A stretch of 64,000 nucleotides of DNA, from positions 682,001 through 746,000 of the forward strand of contig NZ_CP126604.1 in the NCBI RefSeq assembly GCF_008364625.2, written 5' to 3'. The position numbers and the translations under genes were made by a program. Origin of the DNA: Enterobacter dykesii. Its GTDB lineage: Bacteria > Pseudomonadota > Gammaproteobacteria > Enterobacterales > Enterobacteriaceae. Under the pieces are notes generated by a model. It did no database searches, was not told where the DNA came from, and worked only from the letters and a program-made list of their open reading frames with translations. Positions 11,796 through 21,243 of this stretch are shown piece by piece (position 1 is the stretch's first letter; every line of letters starts with the position of its first letter).

Positions 11796-11824
11796 GTGGT
11801 ACTGGATACGGCTGTTCATGTCAA
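11796..11824 (-). promoter_or_regulatory. leu operon promoter
   Basis: On the minus strand a perfect TTGACA -35 (11819-11824) is followed after 17 bases by TACCAC (11796-11801), in the same place as the E. coli leu promoter (TTGACA ... GTATCCAGTAACTC). The -10 is poor, and the start point is expected about 25 bases before leuL. Confidence 0.65.
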
Positions 11825-12367
11825 CCCCTGAGGATGAAAACGGGCCCGACAGACGAGATCAACAGGATATTCACTTTAGCTAATTGTGCTGGTTTTTGCT
11901 TTTTTGACCCGTCTAATTGTCTAATTTTGGACTTAATAAAAAATTGCAGAAACAAAAAAATATAATTGTTCAAACAAGCGTGAAACGGGGTGAAGAGAAT
12001 TCTTTGTGCTTAAAGCGTTTTGAGATCATTAAGTTATAAATGCAGTGAATCTATTCCAGAATGCTGAAAAGCGGACGGGGGTAACAGGTTGTTAACTAAC
12101 TGTTGGACGATAGCGATAATTGTTTAATAATACTTACGTCATCATTAACCTGATGGCAATTGTATATTTGTTTAGTTTATGGTTTCATTTGGCTCCTAAA
12201 GTCAAACATATCATTTTTGTTCATTAACTTTCGTTAATATAGAGTCTTTATATATTCCGAATTTTAAATCATTCTCTTTCGCTGATCGTATTTGCATGAT
12301 AAATCATATTTTTCGAGATTATTACCGTACGTTGGCAAAGGGGTGTAGCGTGACAGTGGAGTCAGAA
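11825..12367. other. AT-rich leuL-leuO intergenic region
   Basis: About 540 bp without a convincing gene. It is far richer in A and T than the genes around it (for example TAATTGTGCTGG..., AAAAATATAATTGTTC, TTCATTAACTTTCGTTAATATAG). In E. coli and Salmonella the equivalent region holds the leuO promoter and is silenced by H-NS and relieved by LeuO and DNA supercoiling from the leu promoter. Composition and position fit this, but no specific site was defined by eye. Confidence 0.6.
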
Positions 12368-13312
12368 GTGCCAGAAAATAATATTAAACAACCTCAAGCT
12401 ACTGATGGGATTAAACCGCAGTTACGCACGGTGGATCTGAATCTTCTGACGGTGTTTGATGCTGTCATGCAGGAACAGAATATCACCCGCGCTGCTCAAA
12501 CCTTGGGGATGTCACAACCTGCCGTAAGTAATGCCGTTGCCAGGCTTAAGCTTATGTTTAACGACGAATTATTTGTTCGATACGGGAGAGGGATTCAGCC
12601 TACAGCGCGCGCATACCAGCTGTTTGGCTCTATTCGCCAGGCGTTGCAACTGGTTCAAAATGAGCTGCCGGGGTCGGGCTTTGAACCCTTAAGCAGCGAG
12701 CGCGTATTCCATCTTTGTGTCTGTAGTCCATTAGATAATTATTTAACGTCGATTATCTATAATAAAGTTGAAGAGATCGCACCAAATATCCATCTTGCTT
12801 TTAAATCATCCCTGAATCAAAACACGGAACATCAGTTACGCTATCAGGAGATAGAGTTCGTTCTGGGGTATGAAGAGTTCCGTCGTCCGGAATTTTCCTG
12901 CGTGCCGCTGTTTAAGGATGAAATGGTTCTGGTCGCCAGTAAAAAACACCCGCGCATGAATTCTCCGCTGCGAGAAAACGATGTTTATAACGAGCAGCAT
13001 GCCGTTGTTGCGCTCGACAGATATGCTTCTTTTAGCCTGCCGTGGTATGACACTGCGGATAAACAGGCGAGCGTGGCTTATCAGGGGATGGCTATGGTCA
13101 GCGTATTAAACGTTGTCTCCCAAACGCATCTGGTGGCGATTGCACCGCGCTGGCTGGCAGAAGAGTTTTCTGAATCTTTAAATCTGCAAATTTTGCCTCT
13201 GCCGCTTAAGCTAAATAGCCGAACCTGTTATCTTTCCTGGCATGAAGCAGCGGGCCGGGATAAAGGACATCAGTGGATGGAAGAGTTGCTGGTTGGCATC
13301 TGCCGCCGGTAA
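12368..13312 (+). CDS. leuO: LysR-type transcriptional regulator LeuO
   Basis: 314 residues from the GTG at 12368 (GGAG 6 bases upstream), the E. coli length. A winged helix-turn-helix lies at about residues 24-82 ([22 protein letters not shown]), with the [16 protein letters not shown] wing, followed by the effector-binding domain. LeuO is a global antagonist of H-NS silencing. Another GTG at 12350 with AAGGGG before it would add six residues, so the start is not certain; the frame is open further upstream. The gene sits divergently from leu and upstream of ilvIH in an AT-rich surrounding, as in other enterics. Confidence 0.95.
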   Translation: MPENNIKQPQATDGIKPQLRTVDLNLLTVFDAVMQEQNITRAAQTLGMSQPAVSNAVARLKLMFNDELFVRYGRGIQPTARAYQLFGSIRQALQLVQNELPGSGFEPLSSERVFHLCVCSPLDNYLTSIIYNKVEEIAPNIHLAFKSSLNQNTEHQLRYQEIEFVLGYEEFRRPEFSCVPLFKDEMVLVASKKHPRMNSPLRENDVYNEQHAVVALDRYASFSLPWYDTADKQASVAYQGMAMVSVLNVVSQTHLVAIAPRWLAEEFSESLNLQILPLPLKLNSRTCYLSWHEAAGRDKGHQWMEELLVGICRR

Positions 13313-13316
13313 ACGC

Positions 13317-13363
13317 ATCAGGATAAATCGCATCGATTTATGTGATTTATCCTGATTTTTTTT
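13317..13363 (+). terminator. Strong intrinsic terminator after leuO
   Basis: A 13-bp perfect stem ATCAGGATAAATC / GATTTATCCTGAT with a 14-base loop, followed by a run of eight T residues. It begins 4 bases after the leuO stop. Confidence 0.92.
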
Positions 13364-13692
13364 AGATAACTGATATTTTATTCTATTGTGCTTTTTTTCG
13401 GGTTGCTCTCTGGCGCGCAAAAATAGATGATTTTCTGCATTGTCGCGCTTTTCAGCGATGATTTATCACCCCATCCTCTATTCTCAGAGGAATTAACCAT
13501 ATCTTCTCTTAACGGCTGCTTTTTCTGCTTTACCCACCGTTTATCTCCCCAGGTTTGCTAATTGCCTGCCTCATAACGAGCGGTTAAGGTAAAGAACACT
13601 CTGCAAAATATAAGATTGGTTTATCCCAATCGTAAGACGGTGCGGAAATGAATTCGGCAGTCCGTCTATAACAAAATGCCTGGAGGCAAAGC
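13364..13692. other. leuO-ilvI intergenic control region
   Basis: About 330 bp between the leuO terminator and ilvI. No open frame of note. In E. coli the equivalent region carries multiple Lrp sites and the ilvIH promoter; the sequence is AT-rich in its first half, but Lrp sites are too degenerate to place by eye. A GGAGG ribosome-binding site lies just before the ilvI ATG. Confidence 0.5.
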
Positions 13693-15417
13693 ATGGAGAT
13701 GTTGTCTGGCGCGGAAATGGTCGTTCGGTCGCTGATCGATCAGGGCGTAAAGCAAGTGTTCGGCTACCCTGGCGGTGCGGTCCTCGATATTTATGATGCG
13801 CTGCATACGGTTGGGGGCATTGACCATGTTCTGGTACGTCACGAGCAGGCGGCGGTACACATGGCTGACGGCCTGGCACGTGCGACGGGTGAAGTGGGCG
13901 TGGTATTAGTCACGTCCGGCCCCGGCGCGACAAACGCCATTACCGGCATTGCGACGGCCTATATGGACTCTATCCCGCTGGTGATCCTCTCCGGGCAGGT
14001 GGCAACCTCGCTGATAGGCTACGATGCGTTTCAGGAGTGCGACATGGTCGGGATTTCGCGTCCCGTTGTGAAGCATAGCTTCCTGGTCAAGCAAACAGAA
14101 GACATTCCAGGCATACTGAAAAAAGCCTTCTGGCTGGCGGCGAGCGGACGCCCGGGACCGGTGGTGGTCGATCTGCCTAAAGATATCCTCAACCCGGCAA
14201 ACAAGCTGCCTTATGTCTGGCCGGAAGCGGTCAGCATGCGCTCTTATAACCCCACAACGCAGGGGCATAAAGGTCAGATCAAGCGAGCGTTGCAAACGCT
14301 TCTGGCCGCCAAAAAACCGGTGGTCTATGTCGGTGGCGGGGCGATCAACTCTGCCTGTGAAGCCCAGCTTCGTGAACTGATTGAAAAGCTTAATCTTCCC
14401 GTTGCGTCGTCGCTGATGGGGCTGGGGGCGTTCCCTGCAACCCATCGTCAGGCGCTGGGGATGCTGGGTATGCACGGTACCTATGAAGCCAACATGACAA
14501 TGCATCATTCCGATGTGATCTTTGCCGTCGGCGTGCGGTTTGACGATCGCACCACCAACAACTTGGCGAAGTATTGTCCGAACGCCACCGTGCTGCACAT
14601 TGATATCGATCCAACGTCAATTTCAAAAACGGTGTCGGCTGATGTGCCGATCGTCGGTGATGCCCGGCAGGTTCTGGAGCAAATGCTGGATCTGCTGGCC
14701 CAGGAGAGTGCAACCCAGCCGCTGGATGAGATCCGCGACTGGTGGCAGCAGATTGAGCAGTGGCGCGCGCGTCAGTGCCTGAAATATGACACGCAAAGTG
14801 AAAACATTAAGCCGCAGGCGGTCATTGAAGCGGTGTGGCGACTGACGAAAGGTGAGGCGTACGTGACCTCAGACGTGGGGCAGCATCAGATGTTCGCCGC
14901 CCTGTATTACCCGTTTGATAAACCGCGACACTGGATCAACTCCGGTGGGTTAGGAACCATGGGCTTTGGTCTGCCTGCCGCGCTGGGCGTGAAGCTGGCG
15001 CTACCGAATGAAACCGTCGTCTGCGTGACGGGGGACGGCAGTATTCAGATGAACATTCAGGAGCTGTCTACCGCGCTGCAATATGAACTGCCGGTACTGG
15101 TGCTGAACCTGAATAACGGCTATCTCGGTATGGTCAAGCAGTGGCAGGATATGATCTACTCTGGCCGCCACTCCCAGTCCTACATGAAATCGCTGCCGGA
15201 CTTTGTTCGTCTTGCTGAAGCTTACGGTCATGTAGGCATGCGGGTGACCGATCCGGCTGAGCTGGAAACGAAGCTCGCACAAGCGCTCGAGCACGTTAAA
15301 AACAACCGCCTCGTCTTTATGGATGTGATTGTTGATGGAACCGAGCACGTTTATCCGATGCATATTCGTGGTGGTGGTATGGATGAAATGTGGTTAAGCA
15401 AAACGGAGAGAACCTGA
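13693..15417 (+). CDS. ilvI: Acetolactate synthase III large (catalytic) subunit IlvI
   Basis: 574 residues, as in E. coli. A TPP enzyme that condenses two pyruvates, or pyruvate and 2-ketobutyrate, for valine, leucine and isoleucine. The N-terminal pyrimidine-binding domain has [15 protein letters not shown] and the catalytic glutamate in [13 protein letters not shown]; the central domain binds FAD; the C-terminal TPP motif starts [12 protein letters not shown] and ends [14 protein letters not shown]. The gene ends one base before ilvH and forms the ilvIH operon, known to be activated by Lrp. Confidence 0.98.
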   Translation: MEMLSGAEMVVRSLIDQGVKQVFGYPGGAVLDIYDALHTVGGIDHVLVRHEQAAVHMADGLARATGEVGVVLVTSGPGATNAITGIATAYMDSIPLVILSGQVATSLIGYDAFQECDMVGISRPVVKHSFLVKQTEDIPGILKKAFWLAASGRPGPVVVDLPKDILNPANKLPYVWPEAVSMRSYNPTTQGHKGQIKRALQTLLAAKKPVVYVGGGAINSACEAQLRELIEKLNLPVASSLMGLGAFPATHRQALGMLGMHGTYEANMTMHHSDVIFAVGVRFDDRTTNNLAKYCPNATVLHIDIDPTSISKTVSADVPIVGDARQVLEQMLDLLAQESATQPLDEIRDWWQQIEQWRARQCLKYDTQSENIKPQAVIEAVWRLTKGEAYVTSDVGQHQMFAALYYPFDKPRHWINSGGLGTMGFGLPAALGVKLALPNETVVCVTGDGSIQMNIQELSTALQYELPVLVLNLNNGYLGMVKQWQDMIYSGRHSQSYMKSLPDFVRLAEAYGHVGMRVTDPAELETKLAQALEHVKNNRLVFMDVIVDGTEHVYPMHIRGGGMDEMWLSKTERT

Positions 15418-15418
15418 T

Positions 15419-15910
15419 ATGCGCCGGATATTATCTGTTTTACTGGAAAACGAGTCTGGCGCACTGTCGCGCGTCATTGGCCTTTTTGCGCAGCGCGGCT
15501 ATAACATTGAAAGCCTGACCGTTGCCCCGACGGAAGACCCGACGCTGTCGCGCATGACGATCCAAACCGTCGGTGATGCCAAAGTGCTTGAGCAGATTGA
15601 GAAACAACTGCATAAGCTGGTCGACGTACTGCGCGTGAGCGAGTTGGGGCAGGGGGCCTACGTTGAACGTGAGGTCATGCTGGTGAAAATCCAGGCCAGT
15701 GGCTACGGGCGTGATGAAGTCAAACGCAATGCTGATATTTTCCGCGGACAAATTATCGACGTCACGCCTTCTCTTTATACGGTTCAGCTGGTTGGGACAA
15801 GCGACAAGCTGGATGCTTTCCTGGCGTCCGTGCGGGATGTCGCAAAAATTGTCGAGGTCGCGAGATCGGGTGTCGTGGGCCTGTCACGCGGTGAGAAAAT
15901 CATGCGTTAG
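15419..15910 (+). CDS. ilvH: Acetolactate synthase III small (regulatory) subunit IlvH
   Basis: 163 residues, as in E. coli. An N-terminal ACT domain ([31 protein letters not shown]) binds valine and gives feedback inhibition of IlvI, followed by the ALS small-subunit C-terminal domain. It starts one base after the ilvI stop (TGATATG), so it is translationally coupled. An intrinsic terminator follows. Confidence 0.98.
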   Translation: MRRILSVLLENESGALSRVIGLFAQRGYNIESLTVAPTEDPTLSRMTIQTVGDAKVLEQIEKQLHKLVDVLRVSELGQGAYVEREVMLVKIQASGYGRDEVKRNADIFRGQIIDVTPSLYTVQLVGTSDKLDAFLASVRDVAKIVEVARSGVVGLSRGEKIMR

Positions 15911-15935
15911 TTGTCAAAAAGGTTCGCCTCTTTCT

Positions 15936-15964
15936 GCCCGGTCACCAAAGCCGGGCTTTTTTTT
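15936..15964 (+). terminator. ilvIH terminator
   Basis: Stem GCCCGG / CCGGGC with a 9-base loop followed by eight T residues, 25 bases after the ilvH stop. Confidence 0.85.
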
Positions 15965-16023
15965 GCGTAATCAGCCGACAACGCAGATAAAAGCGGTTGC
16001 CGCGAAGGCTTTTCTGCGTTTAG

Positions 16024-16080
16024 ATGTTAAAAGATTTAACCATAACCTTGACAGGGCCATGGACTCTTTTCTTTTTTTAA
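16024..16080 (+). CDS. Possible 18-codon leader peptide upstream of cra
   Basis: ATG at 16024 reads MLKDLTITLTGPWTLFFF and stops at a TAA whose last bases touch the AAGGGG ribosome-binding site of cra, 9 bases before the cra GTG. The triple phenylalanine run is encoded by a poly-T stretch and could be chance. No good Shine-Dalgarno sequence precedes the ATG. A leader peptide (fruL) has been annotated before cra in E. coli, but I cannot show that this is its counterpart. Confidence 0.25.
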   Translation: MLKDLTITLTGPWTLFFF

Positions 16081-16089
16081 GGGGCAATT

Positions 16090-17097
16090 GTGAAACTGGA
16101 TGAAATCGCCCGGCTAGCCGGCGTGTCACGAACAACGGCCAGCTATGTGATTAACGGTAAAGCAAAGCAGTACCGTGTCAGCGACAAGACCGTTGAAAAA
16201 GTTATGGCGGTGGTTCGTGAGCATAACTACCATCCGAATGCTGTCGCAGCCGGCCTGCGTGCCGGGCGTACCCGCTCTATTGGTCTGGTGATCCCAGACC
16301 TGGAAAACACCAGCTATACCCGTATCGCCAACTATCTTGAACGTCAGGCGCGCCAGCGCGGCTATCAATTGCTGATTGCCTGCTCGGAAGACCAGCCCGA
16401 CAACGAGATGCGCTGCATTGAGCATCTGCTCCAGCGCCAGGTGGATGCCATCATCGTATCGACCTCCTTGCCGCCAGAGCATCCGTTCTACCAGCGCTGG
16501 GCGAACGACTCGTTCCCAATCGTTGCGCTGGATCGCGCTCTCGATCGCGAGCATTTCACCAGCGTCGTGGGTGCGGATCAGGAAGATGCAGAAATGCTGG
16601 CCGCGGAGCTGAGAACGTTCCCCGCTGAAACAGTGCTGTATCTTGGCGCGTTGCCCGAGCTTTCCGTGAGCTTCCTGCGTGAGCAGGGATTCAGAACTGC
16701 CTGGAAAGACGATCCGCGCGAGGTTCACTACCTCTATGCCAACAGCTACGAACGTGAAGCCGCAGCGCAGCTGTTTGAGAAATGGCTGGAAACGCACCCG
16801 ATGCCTCAGGCGCTGTTCACCACGTCATTTGCGCTGTTGCAGGGTGTCATGGATGTAACATTACGTCGTGAAGGTAAACTGCCCTCCGATCTGGCGATTG
16901 CCACGTTCGGGGATAACGAGCTGCTCGACTTCCTCCAGTGTCCGGTGCTGGCGGTAGCACAGCGTCACCGCGATGTGGCTGAACGCGTGCTGGAGATTGT
17001 GCTGGCAAGCCTGGATGAGCCGCGCAAACCGAAGCCGGGCCTGACGCGTATCAAACGTAATCTCTATCATCGCGGAATTTTAAGCCGCCAAAAATGA
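16090..17097 (+). CDS. cra: Catabolite repressor/activator Cra (FruR)
   Basis: 335 residues (E. coli 334), starting at GTG with AAGGGG 6-7 bases upstream. LacI-family: the N-terminal helix-turn-helix [20 protein letters not shown] is followed by the hinge and a periplasmic-binding-like sensor domain. Cra responds to fructose 1-phosphate and 1,6-bisphosphate and switches carbon flow between glycolysis and gluconeogenesis. The DNA-binding region is almost unchanged from E. coli; the C terminus differs slightly (GILSRQK). It lies as a single gene between ilvH and mraZ, as usual. Confidence 0.97.
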   Translation: MKLDEIARLAGVSRTTASYVINGKAKQYRVSDKTVEKVMAVVREHNYHPNAVAAGLRAGRTRSIGLVIPDLENTSYTRIANYLERQARQRGYQLLIACSEDQPDNEMRCIEHLLQRQVDAIIVSTSLPPEHPFYQRWANDSFPIVALDRALDREHFTSVVGADQEDAEMLAAELRTFPAETVLYLGALPELSVSFLREQGFRTAWKDDPREVHYLYANSYEREAAAQLFEKWLETHPMPQALFTTSFALLQGVMDVTLRREGKLPSDLAIATFGDNELLDFLQCPVLAVAQRHRDVAERVLEIVLASLDEPRKPKPGLTRIKRNLYHRGILSRQK

Positions 17098-17104
17098 AAT
17101 GACC

Positions 17105-17128
17105 GGGGCGGAGAAGTCTGCCCCATTT
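17105..17128 (+). terminator. Probable cra terminator
   Basis: GGGGCGGA / TCTGCCCC (one G-T pair) with a GAAG tetraloop at 17105-17124, then ATTTTG. It lies directly after the cra stop. The T run is short. Confidence 0.65.
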
Positions 17129-17615
17129 TGCTGCGATAAATCGTGCGGATAATTCCCGGAGAGAAATTAGGATAATTCTTGTGAGATCATAATCGCCTAT
17201 TTTTCTTAATTCATTTTGTCTTTTAAATTGTCCTTTAAAGAACATCTCAGCGATTTTAAACAGCTATCTTTGTATTGTTTTGTTACAAACCCTATTCGGC
17301 CGATGAATAATCAGACGTTTTTCCTCCTCCTGTGCCAGCTTACGTGGCAACCGCCGCGCTTACCGGGTGCCAGAGTGAATCTGGCGCTGTTATCCCCTGA
17401 GAATCTGTCATAAAATGCTGCCCGCGTCGCAAACTGACACTTTATATTTATCTGCGATGATATTGAGTGAGCTTTAACGCTAGTGTGCATATTCGGTTTT
17501 TTTCTTACAAATATTCATAACGTTAATTTTGCCTCGCCAGTTGTGCAGTTATTAACCAGGACTGTTTATCTCTGTAAATAGAGGGCTTCCAAGTCCTTAT
17601 AGGGAGAGTCCTGGC
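17129..17615. other. cra-mraZ intergenic region upstream of the mra promoter
   Basis: About 490 AT-rich bases with no convincing gene, tRNA or named RNA. Short open frames in it have no recognisable product. I see several TATAAT-like words (for example TAAAAT near 17411) but no matching -35 that I would defend. Confidence 0.4.
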
Positions 17616-17645
17616 TTGACAAGCTTTTCCCTCGCTCCGTAAACT
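17616..17645 (+). promoter_or_regulatory. Pmra, main promoter of the division and cell-wall cluster
   Basis: Perfect TTGACA -35 at 17616-17621, 18-bp spacer, TAAACT -10 at 17640-17645, the same hexamers as the E. coli mra promoter. In E. coli this promoter supplies much of the transcription of genes as far as ftsZ. Confidence 0.85.
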
Positions 17646-17652
17646 CCTTTAG

Positions 17653-17677
17653 GTGGGAATTTGTGGGTTAAAGTGGA
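17653..17677 (+). promoter_or_regulatory. Three MraZ-binding repeats
   Basis: GTGGG (17653), GTGGG (17663) and GTGGA (17673) repeat at exactly 10-bp steps just downstream of Pmra, as in the known MraZ operator (GTGGG-N5 repeated). One helical turn per repeat fits contact by neighbouring subunits of the MraZ ring. Autorepression of the operon is the known outcome in E. coli. Confidence 0.88.
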
Positions 17678-17696
17678 GAGGAGGGGTGAGACTGGC

Positions 17697-18155
17697 ATGT
17701 TCCGTGGAGCAACGTTAGTCAATCTCGACAGCAAAGGGCGATTATCGGTACCAACCCGATACCGCGACCAGCTGATTGAGAACGCTGCGGGTCAAATGGT
17801 TTGCACCATTGACATTAACTCCCCCTGCCTGCTGCTTTACCCCTTGCCTGAATGGGAAATTATTGAGCAAAAGCTGTCGCGACTGTCGAGCATGAACCCG
17901 CAGGAACGCCGCGTGCAGCGGCTGTTATTGGGACATGCCAGTGAATGTCAGATGGATAACGCAGGGCGATTACTGATTGCGCCTGTGTTGCGGCAACATG
18001 CCGGTCTGACCAAAGAAGTGATGCTGGTCGGGCAGTTCAACAAGTTTGAACTGTGGGATGAAACGACCTGGTATCAACAGGTCAAGGAAGATATCGACGC
18101 TGAGCAGTCTGATTCCGCGACATTATCGGAACGACTGCAGGACTTGTCTCTATAA
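17697..18155 (+). CDS. mraZ: Transcriptional regulator MraZ
   Basis: 152 residues from the ATG at 17697 ([20 protein letters not shown]), the E. coli length; the frame is open 12 codons upstream through the operator and is not likely translated. It contains two AbrB-like SpoVT half-folds, each with a DxxGR motif (DSKGRLSVP near residue 13 and [10 protein letters not shown] in the second half). It forms an oligomeric ring, binds the repeats just upstream and represses its own operon. First gene of the dcw cluster; rsmH follows after 2 bp. Confidence 0.96.
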   Translation: MFRGATLVNLDSKGRLSVPTRYRDQLIENAAGQMVCTIDINSPCLLLYPLPEWEIIEQKLSRLSSMNPQERRVQRLLLGHASECQMDNAGRLLIAPVLRQHAGLTKEVMLVGQFNKFELWDETTWYQQVKEDIDAEQSDSATLSERLQDLSL

Positions 18156-18157
18156 AT

Positions 18158-19099
18158 ATGATGGAAAATTATAAACATAAAACGGTGTTACTGGACGAGG
18201 CCGTAAACGGTCTGAATATTCGTCCGGATGGCATCTACATTGATGGCACGTTTGGTCGCGGTGGTCACTCGCGTTTGATTCTCTCCCAGCTTGGAGAGGA
18301 AGGACGTCTGCTGGCAATCGATCGCGATCCGCAGGCTATTGCCGTTGCACAGACCATCAATGACCCACGCTTTTCCATCGTGCATGGACCTTTCTCTGCG
18401 CTCGCGGATTATGTTGCCGAGCGCGGCCTGACGGGCAAGATCGACGGGATTCTTCTCGATCTTGGCGTCTCTTCACCCCAACTTGATGATGCTGAACGTG
18501 GTTTCTCCTTTATGCGTGATGGTCCGCTGGACATGCGTATGGACCCGACGCGCGGTCAGTCTGCCGCTGAGTGGTTACAGACCGCTGACGAAGCCGATAT
18601 TGCATGGGTCATCAAAACGTTTGGCGAGGAGCGCTTTGGCAAACGTATTGCGCGCGCCATCGTTGAGCGCAATCGTATTGAGCCCATGACCCGCACCAAA
18701 GAGTTGGCCGAAGTGATCGCGGCGGCGACGCCGGTGAAGGATAAGCACAAACATCCCGCGACCCGTACCTTCCAGGCGGTTCGCATCTGGGTAAACAGTG
18801 AACTGGAGGAAATAGAGCTGGCGCTAAAAAGCTCGCTCGACGTGCTGGCCCCGGGTGGGCGGTTATCCATCATCAGCTTCCATTCGCTGGAAGACCGTAT
18901 TGTGAAACGCTTTATGCGTGAACAAAGCCGCGGTCCACAGGTGCCAGCGGGGCTGCCGATGACGGAAGAACAACTCAGGAAGCTGGGTGGCCGTCAGTTG
19001 CGAGCATTAGGCAAGTTGATGCCGGGCGAAGAAGAAGTGGCAGAGAATCCACGCGCCCGTAGTTCAGTGCTGCGTGTTGCAGAGAGGACGAACGCATGA
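18158..19099 (+). CDS. rsmH: 16S rRNA m4C1402 methyltransferase RsmH (MraW)
   Basis: 313 residues, as in E. coli. It N4-methylates cytosine 1402 in the ribosomal P site using S-adenosylmethionine. The SAM-binding motif I is [14 protein letters not shown], the DPQAI acidic block follows, and [22 protein letters not shown] is the family signature. It begins 2 bp after mraZ and overlaps ftsL by 4 bp (ATGA). Confidence 0.97.
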   Translation: MMENYKHKTVLLDEAVNGLNIRPDGIYIDGTFGRGGHSRLILSQLGEEGRLLAIDRDPQAIAVAQTINDPRFSIVHGPFSALADYVAERGLTGKIDGILLDLGVSSPQLDDAERGFSFMRDGPLDMRMDPTRGQSAAEWLQTADEADIAWVIKTFGEERFGKRIARAIVERNRIEPMTRTKELAEVIAAATPVKDKHKHPATRTFQAVRIWVNSELEEIELALKSSLDVLAPGGRLSIISFHSLEDRIVKRFMREQSRGPQVPAGLPMTEEQLRKLGGRQLRALGKLMPGEEEVAENPRARSSVLRVAERTNA

Positions 19100-19461
19100 T
19101 CGGCAGAGTGACAGAGACCCTAAGCAAAGTTAAGGATTCGTTAGGAAGCAACGAGCGCCATGCCTTGCCTGGCGTGATCGGCGACGATCTTTTGCGGTTT
19201 GGGAAACTGCCACTCTGTCTGTTCATTTGCATCATTGTCACGGCAGTTACGGTGGTGACCACCGCCCACCATACACGTTTATTGACTGCGCAACGCGAGC
19301 AGATGGTACTGGAACGCGATGCGCTGGATATTGAATGGCGAAATCTGATCCTTGAAGAAAACGCGCTCGGCGATCACAGCCGGGTTGAACGGATCGCAAC
19401 GGAAAAGCTGCAACTGCAGCATGTTGATCCTTCGCAGGAAAATATCGTAGTACAAAAATAA
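19096..19461 (+). CDS. ftsL: Cell division protein FtsL
   Basis: 121 residues, as in E. coli. A bitopic inner membrane protein: cytoplasmic N terminus, one membrane helix ([17 protein letters not shown], about residues 36-55), then a periplasmic leucine-zipper-like coiled coil ([19 protein letters not shown]). It forms the FtsQLB complex that activates FtsWI at the septum. It overlaps rsmH by 4 bp. Confidence 0.95.
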   Translation: MIGRVTETLSKVKDSLGSNERHALPGVIGDDLLRFGKLPLCLFICIIVTAVTVVTTAHHTRLLTAQREQMVLERDALDIEWRNLILEENALGDHSRVERIATEKLQLQHVDPSQENIVVQK

Positions 19462-19476
19462 GGGAAAACGCGACGC

Positions 19477-21243
19477 ATGAAAGCAGCGGCAAAAACGCTA
19501 AAACCAAAACGTCAGGAAGAACAGGCCAACTTTATCAGTTGGCGTTTTGCGTTGCTTTGCGGCTGCATTTTACTCGCTCTGGGTTTTCTGCTTGGACGCG
19601 TGGCCTGGCTACAAATCATCGCTCCTGACATGCTGGTACGCCAGGGTGACATGCGTTCCCTGCGCGTTCAGGAAGTGTCGACATCCCGCGGGATGATCAC
19701 CGACCGCTCGGGTCGTCCGCTGGCGGTGAGCGTGCCGGTGAAGGCGATCTGGGCCGATCCGAAAGAACTGCATGATGCAGGCGGGATCACGCTTGATAAC
19801 CGCTGGAAGGCGCTTGCGGATGCGTTGAAGATGCCGCTGGACCAGTTAGCTTCACGCGTGAATACCAACCCGAGAGGGCGATTTATCTATCTGGCGCGTC
19901 AGGTGAACCCTGACATGGCGGACTACATCAAAAAATTAAAGCTGCCGGGCATCCACCTGCGTGAAGAATCCCGTCGTTACTATCCCTCCGGCGAAGTGAC
20001 TGCTCACCTCATTGGCTTTACTAACGTCGATAGCCAGGGGATTGAGGGCGTTGAAAAAAGCTTTGATAAATGGCTCACCGGCCAGCCCGGCGAGCGCATT
20101 GTGCGTAAAGACCGCTATGGTCGCGTAATCGAGGATATCTCCTCTACGGACAGCCAGGCCGCACACAACCTGGCGCTGAGTATTGATGAGCGGTTACAGG
20201 CGCTGGTTTACCGCGAGCTGAACAATGCCGTGGCTTTTAACAAAGCGGAATCGGGCAGTGCCGTGTTAGTCGACGTCAACACGGGTGAAGTGCTGGCGAT
20301 GGCCAATAGCCCTTCATACAACCCTAACAATCTCACCGGTACGCAGAAGGATGTTATGCGTAACCGTACCATCACCGACGTATTCGAACCGGGTTCGACC
20401 GTTAAGCCGATGGTGGTCATGACTGCACTTCAGCGCGGTATCGTCAATGAAAACACCGTACTGAATACCATTCCATACCGAATTAACGGCCACGAAATCA
20501 AAGACGTGGCGCGCTACAGCGAATTGACCCTGACCGGGGTGTTACAGAAGTCGAGTAACGTCGGTGTTTCAAAGCTGGCGTTAGCGATGCCGTCCTCAGC
20601 GTTAGTAGAGACTTACTCACGTTTTGGGCTTGGAAAGGCGACCAATTTGGGGTTGGTCGGAGAACGCAGTGGCTTATATCCTCAAAAACAACGGTGGTCT
20701 GACATAGAGAGGGCCACCTTCTCTTTCGGCTACGGGCTAATGGTGACACCGTTACAGTTAGCGCGAGTCTACGCAACGATCGGCAGCTACGGCGTTTATC
20801 GTCCGCTGTCGATTACCAAAGTTGATCCACCGGTTCCCGGCGAGCGTATCTTCCCGGAATCAACCGTCCGTACTGTTGTTCATATGATGGAAAGCGTGGC
20901 GCTGCCCGGTGGCGGCGGCGTGAAGGCGGCAATCAAAGGTTATCGCATCGCCATCAAGACCGGTACGGCGAAAAAAGTAGGGCCGGACGGCCGCTATATC
21001 AACAAATACATTGCCTATACCGCAGGCGTTGCGCCTGCAAGCAATCCGCGTTTTGCGCTGGTGGTCGTGATAAACGATCCACAGGCGGGTAAATACTACG
21101 GCGGCGCCGTCTCCGCGCCTGTGTTCGGGGCTATCATGGGCGGCGTGTTACGCACCATGAACATTGAACCGGATGCGCTGGCGACGGGCGAAAAAAGTGA
21201 ATTTGTAATTAATCAAGGCGAGGGTACAGGTGGCAGATCGTAA
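19477..21243 (+). CDS. ftsI: Septal peptidoglycan transpeptidase FtsI (PBP3)
   Basis: 588 residues, as in E. coli. The N-terminal cytoplasmic tail is followed by one membrane helix (about 22-45), a pedestal domain and the penicillin-binding transpeptidase domain. The catalytic motifs are visible as STVK (nucleophile Ser307), SSN (359-361) and KTGTA near 494. It crosslinks septal peptidoglycan with FtsW. The 3' end overlaps murE by 14 bp. No inserted YRIN/YRIK-type residues are seen at the RINGHEIKD stretch (about 336-344). Confidence 0.97.
   Translation: MKAAAKTLKPKRQEEQANFISWRFALLCGCILLALGFLLGRVAWLQIIAPDMLVRQGDMRSLRVQEVSTSRGMITDRSGRPLAVSVPVKAIWADPKELHDAGGITLDNRWKALADALKMPLDQLASRVNTNPRGRFIYLARQVNPDMADYIKKLKLPGIHLREESRRYYPSGEVTAHLIGFTNVDSQGIEGVEKSFDKWLTGQPGERIVRKDRYGRVIEDISSTDSQAAHNLALSIDERLQALVYRELNNAVAFNKAESGSAVLVDVNTGEVLAMANSPSYNPNNLTGTQKDVMRNRTITDVFEPGSTVKPMVVMTALQRGIVNENTVLNTIPYRINGHEIKDVARYSELTLTGVLQKSSNVGVSKLALAMPSSALVETYSRFGLGKATNLGLVGERSGLYPQKQRWSDIERATFSFGYGLMVTPLQLARVYATIGSYGVYRPLSITKVDPPVPGERIFPESTVRTVVHMMESVALPGGGGVKAAIKGYRIAIKTGTAKKVGPDGRYINKYIAYTAGVAPASNPRFALVVVINDPQAGKYYGGAVSAPVFGAIMGGVLRTMNIEPDALATGEKSEFVINQGEGTGGRS

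Noticed and set aside
15911-16089. Counterpart of the E. coli fruL leader
   Set aside because: No frame here resembles the fruL peptide well enough to name; only a weak 18-codon candidate is listed without a symbol.
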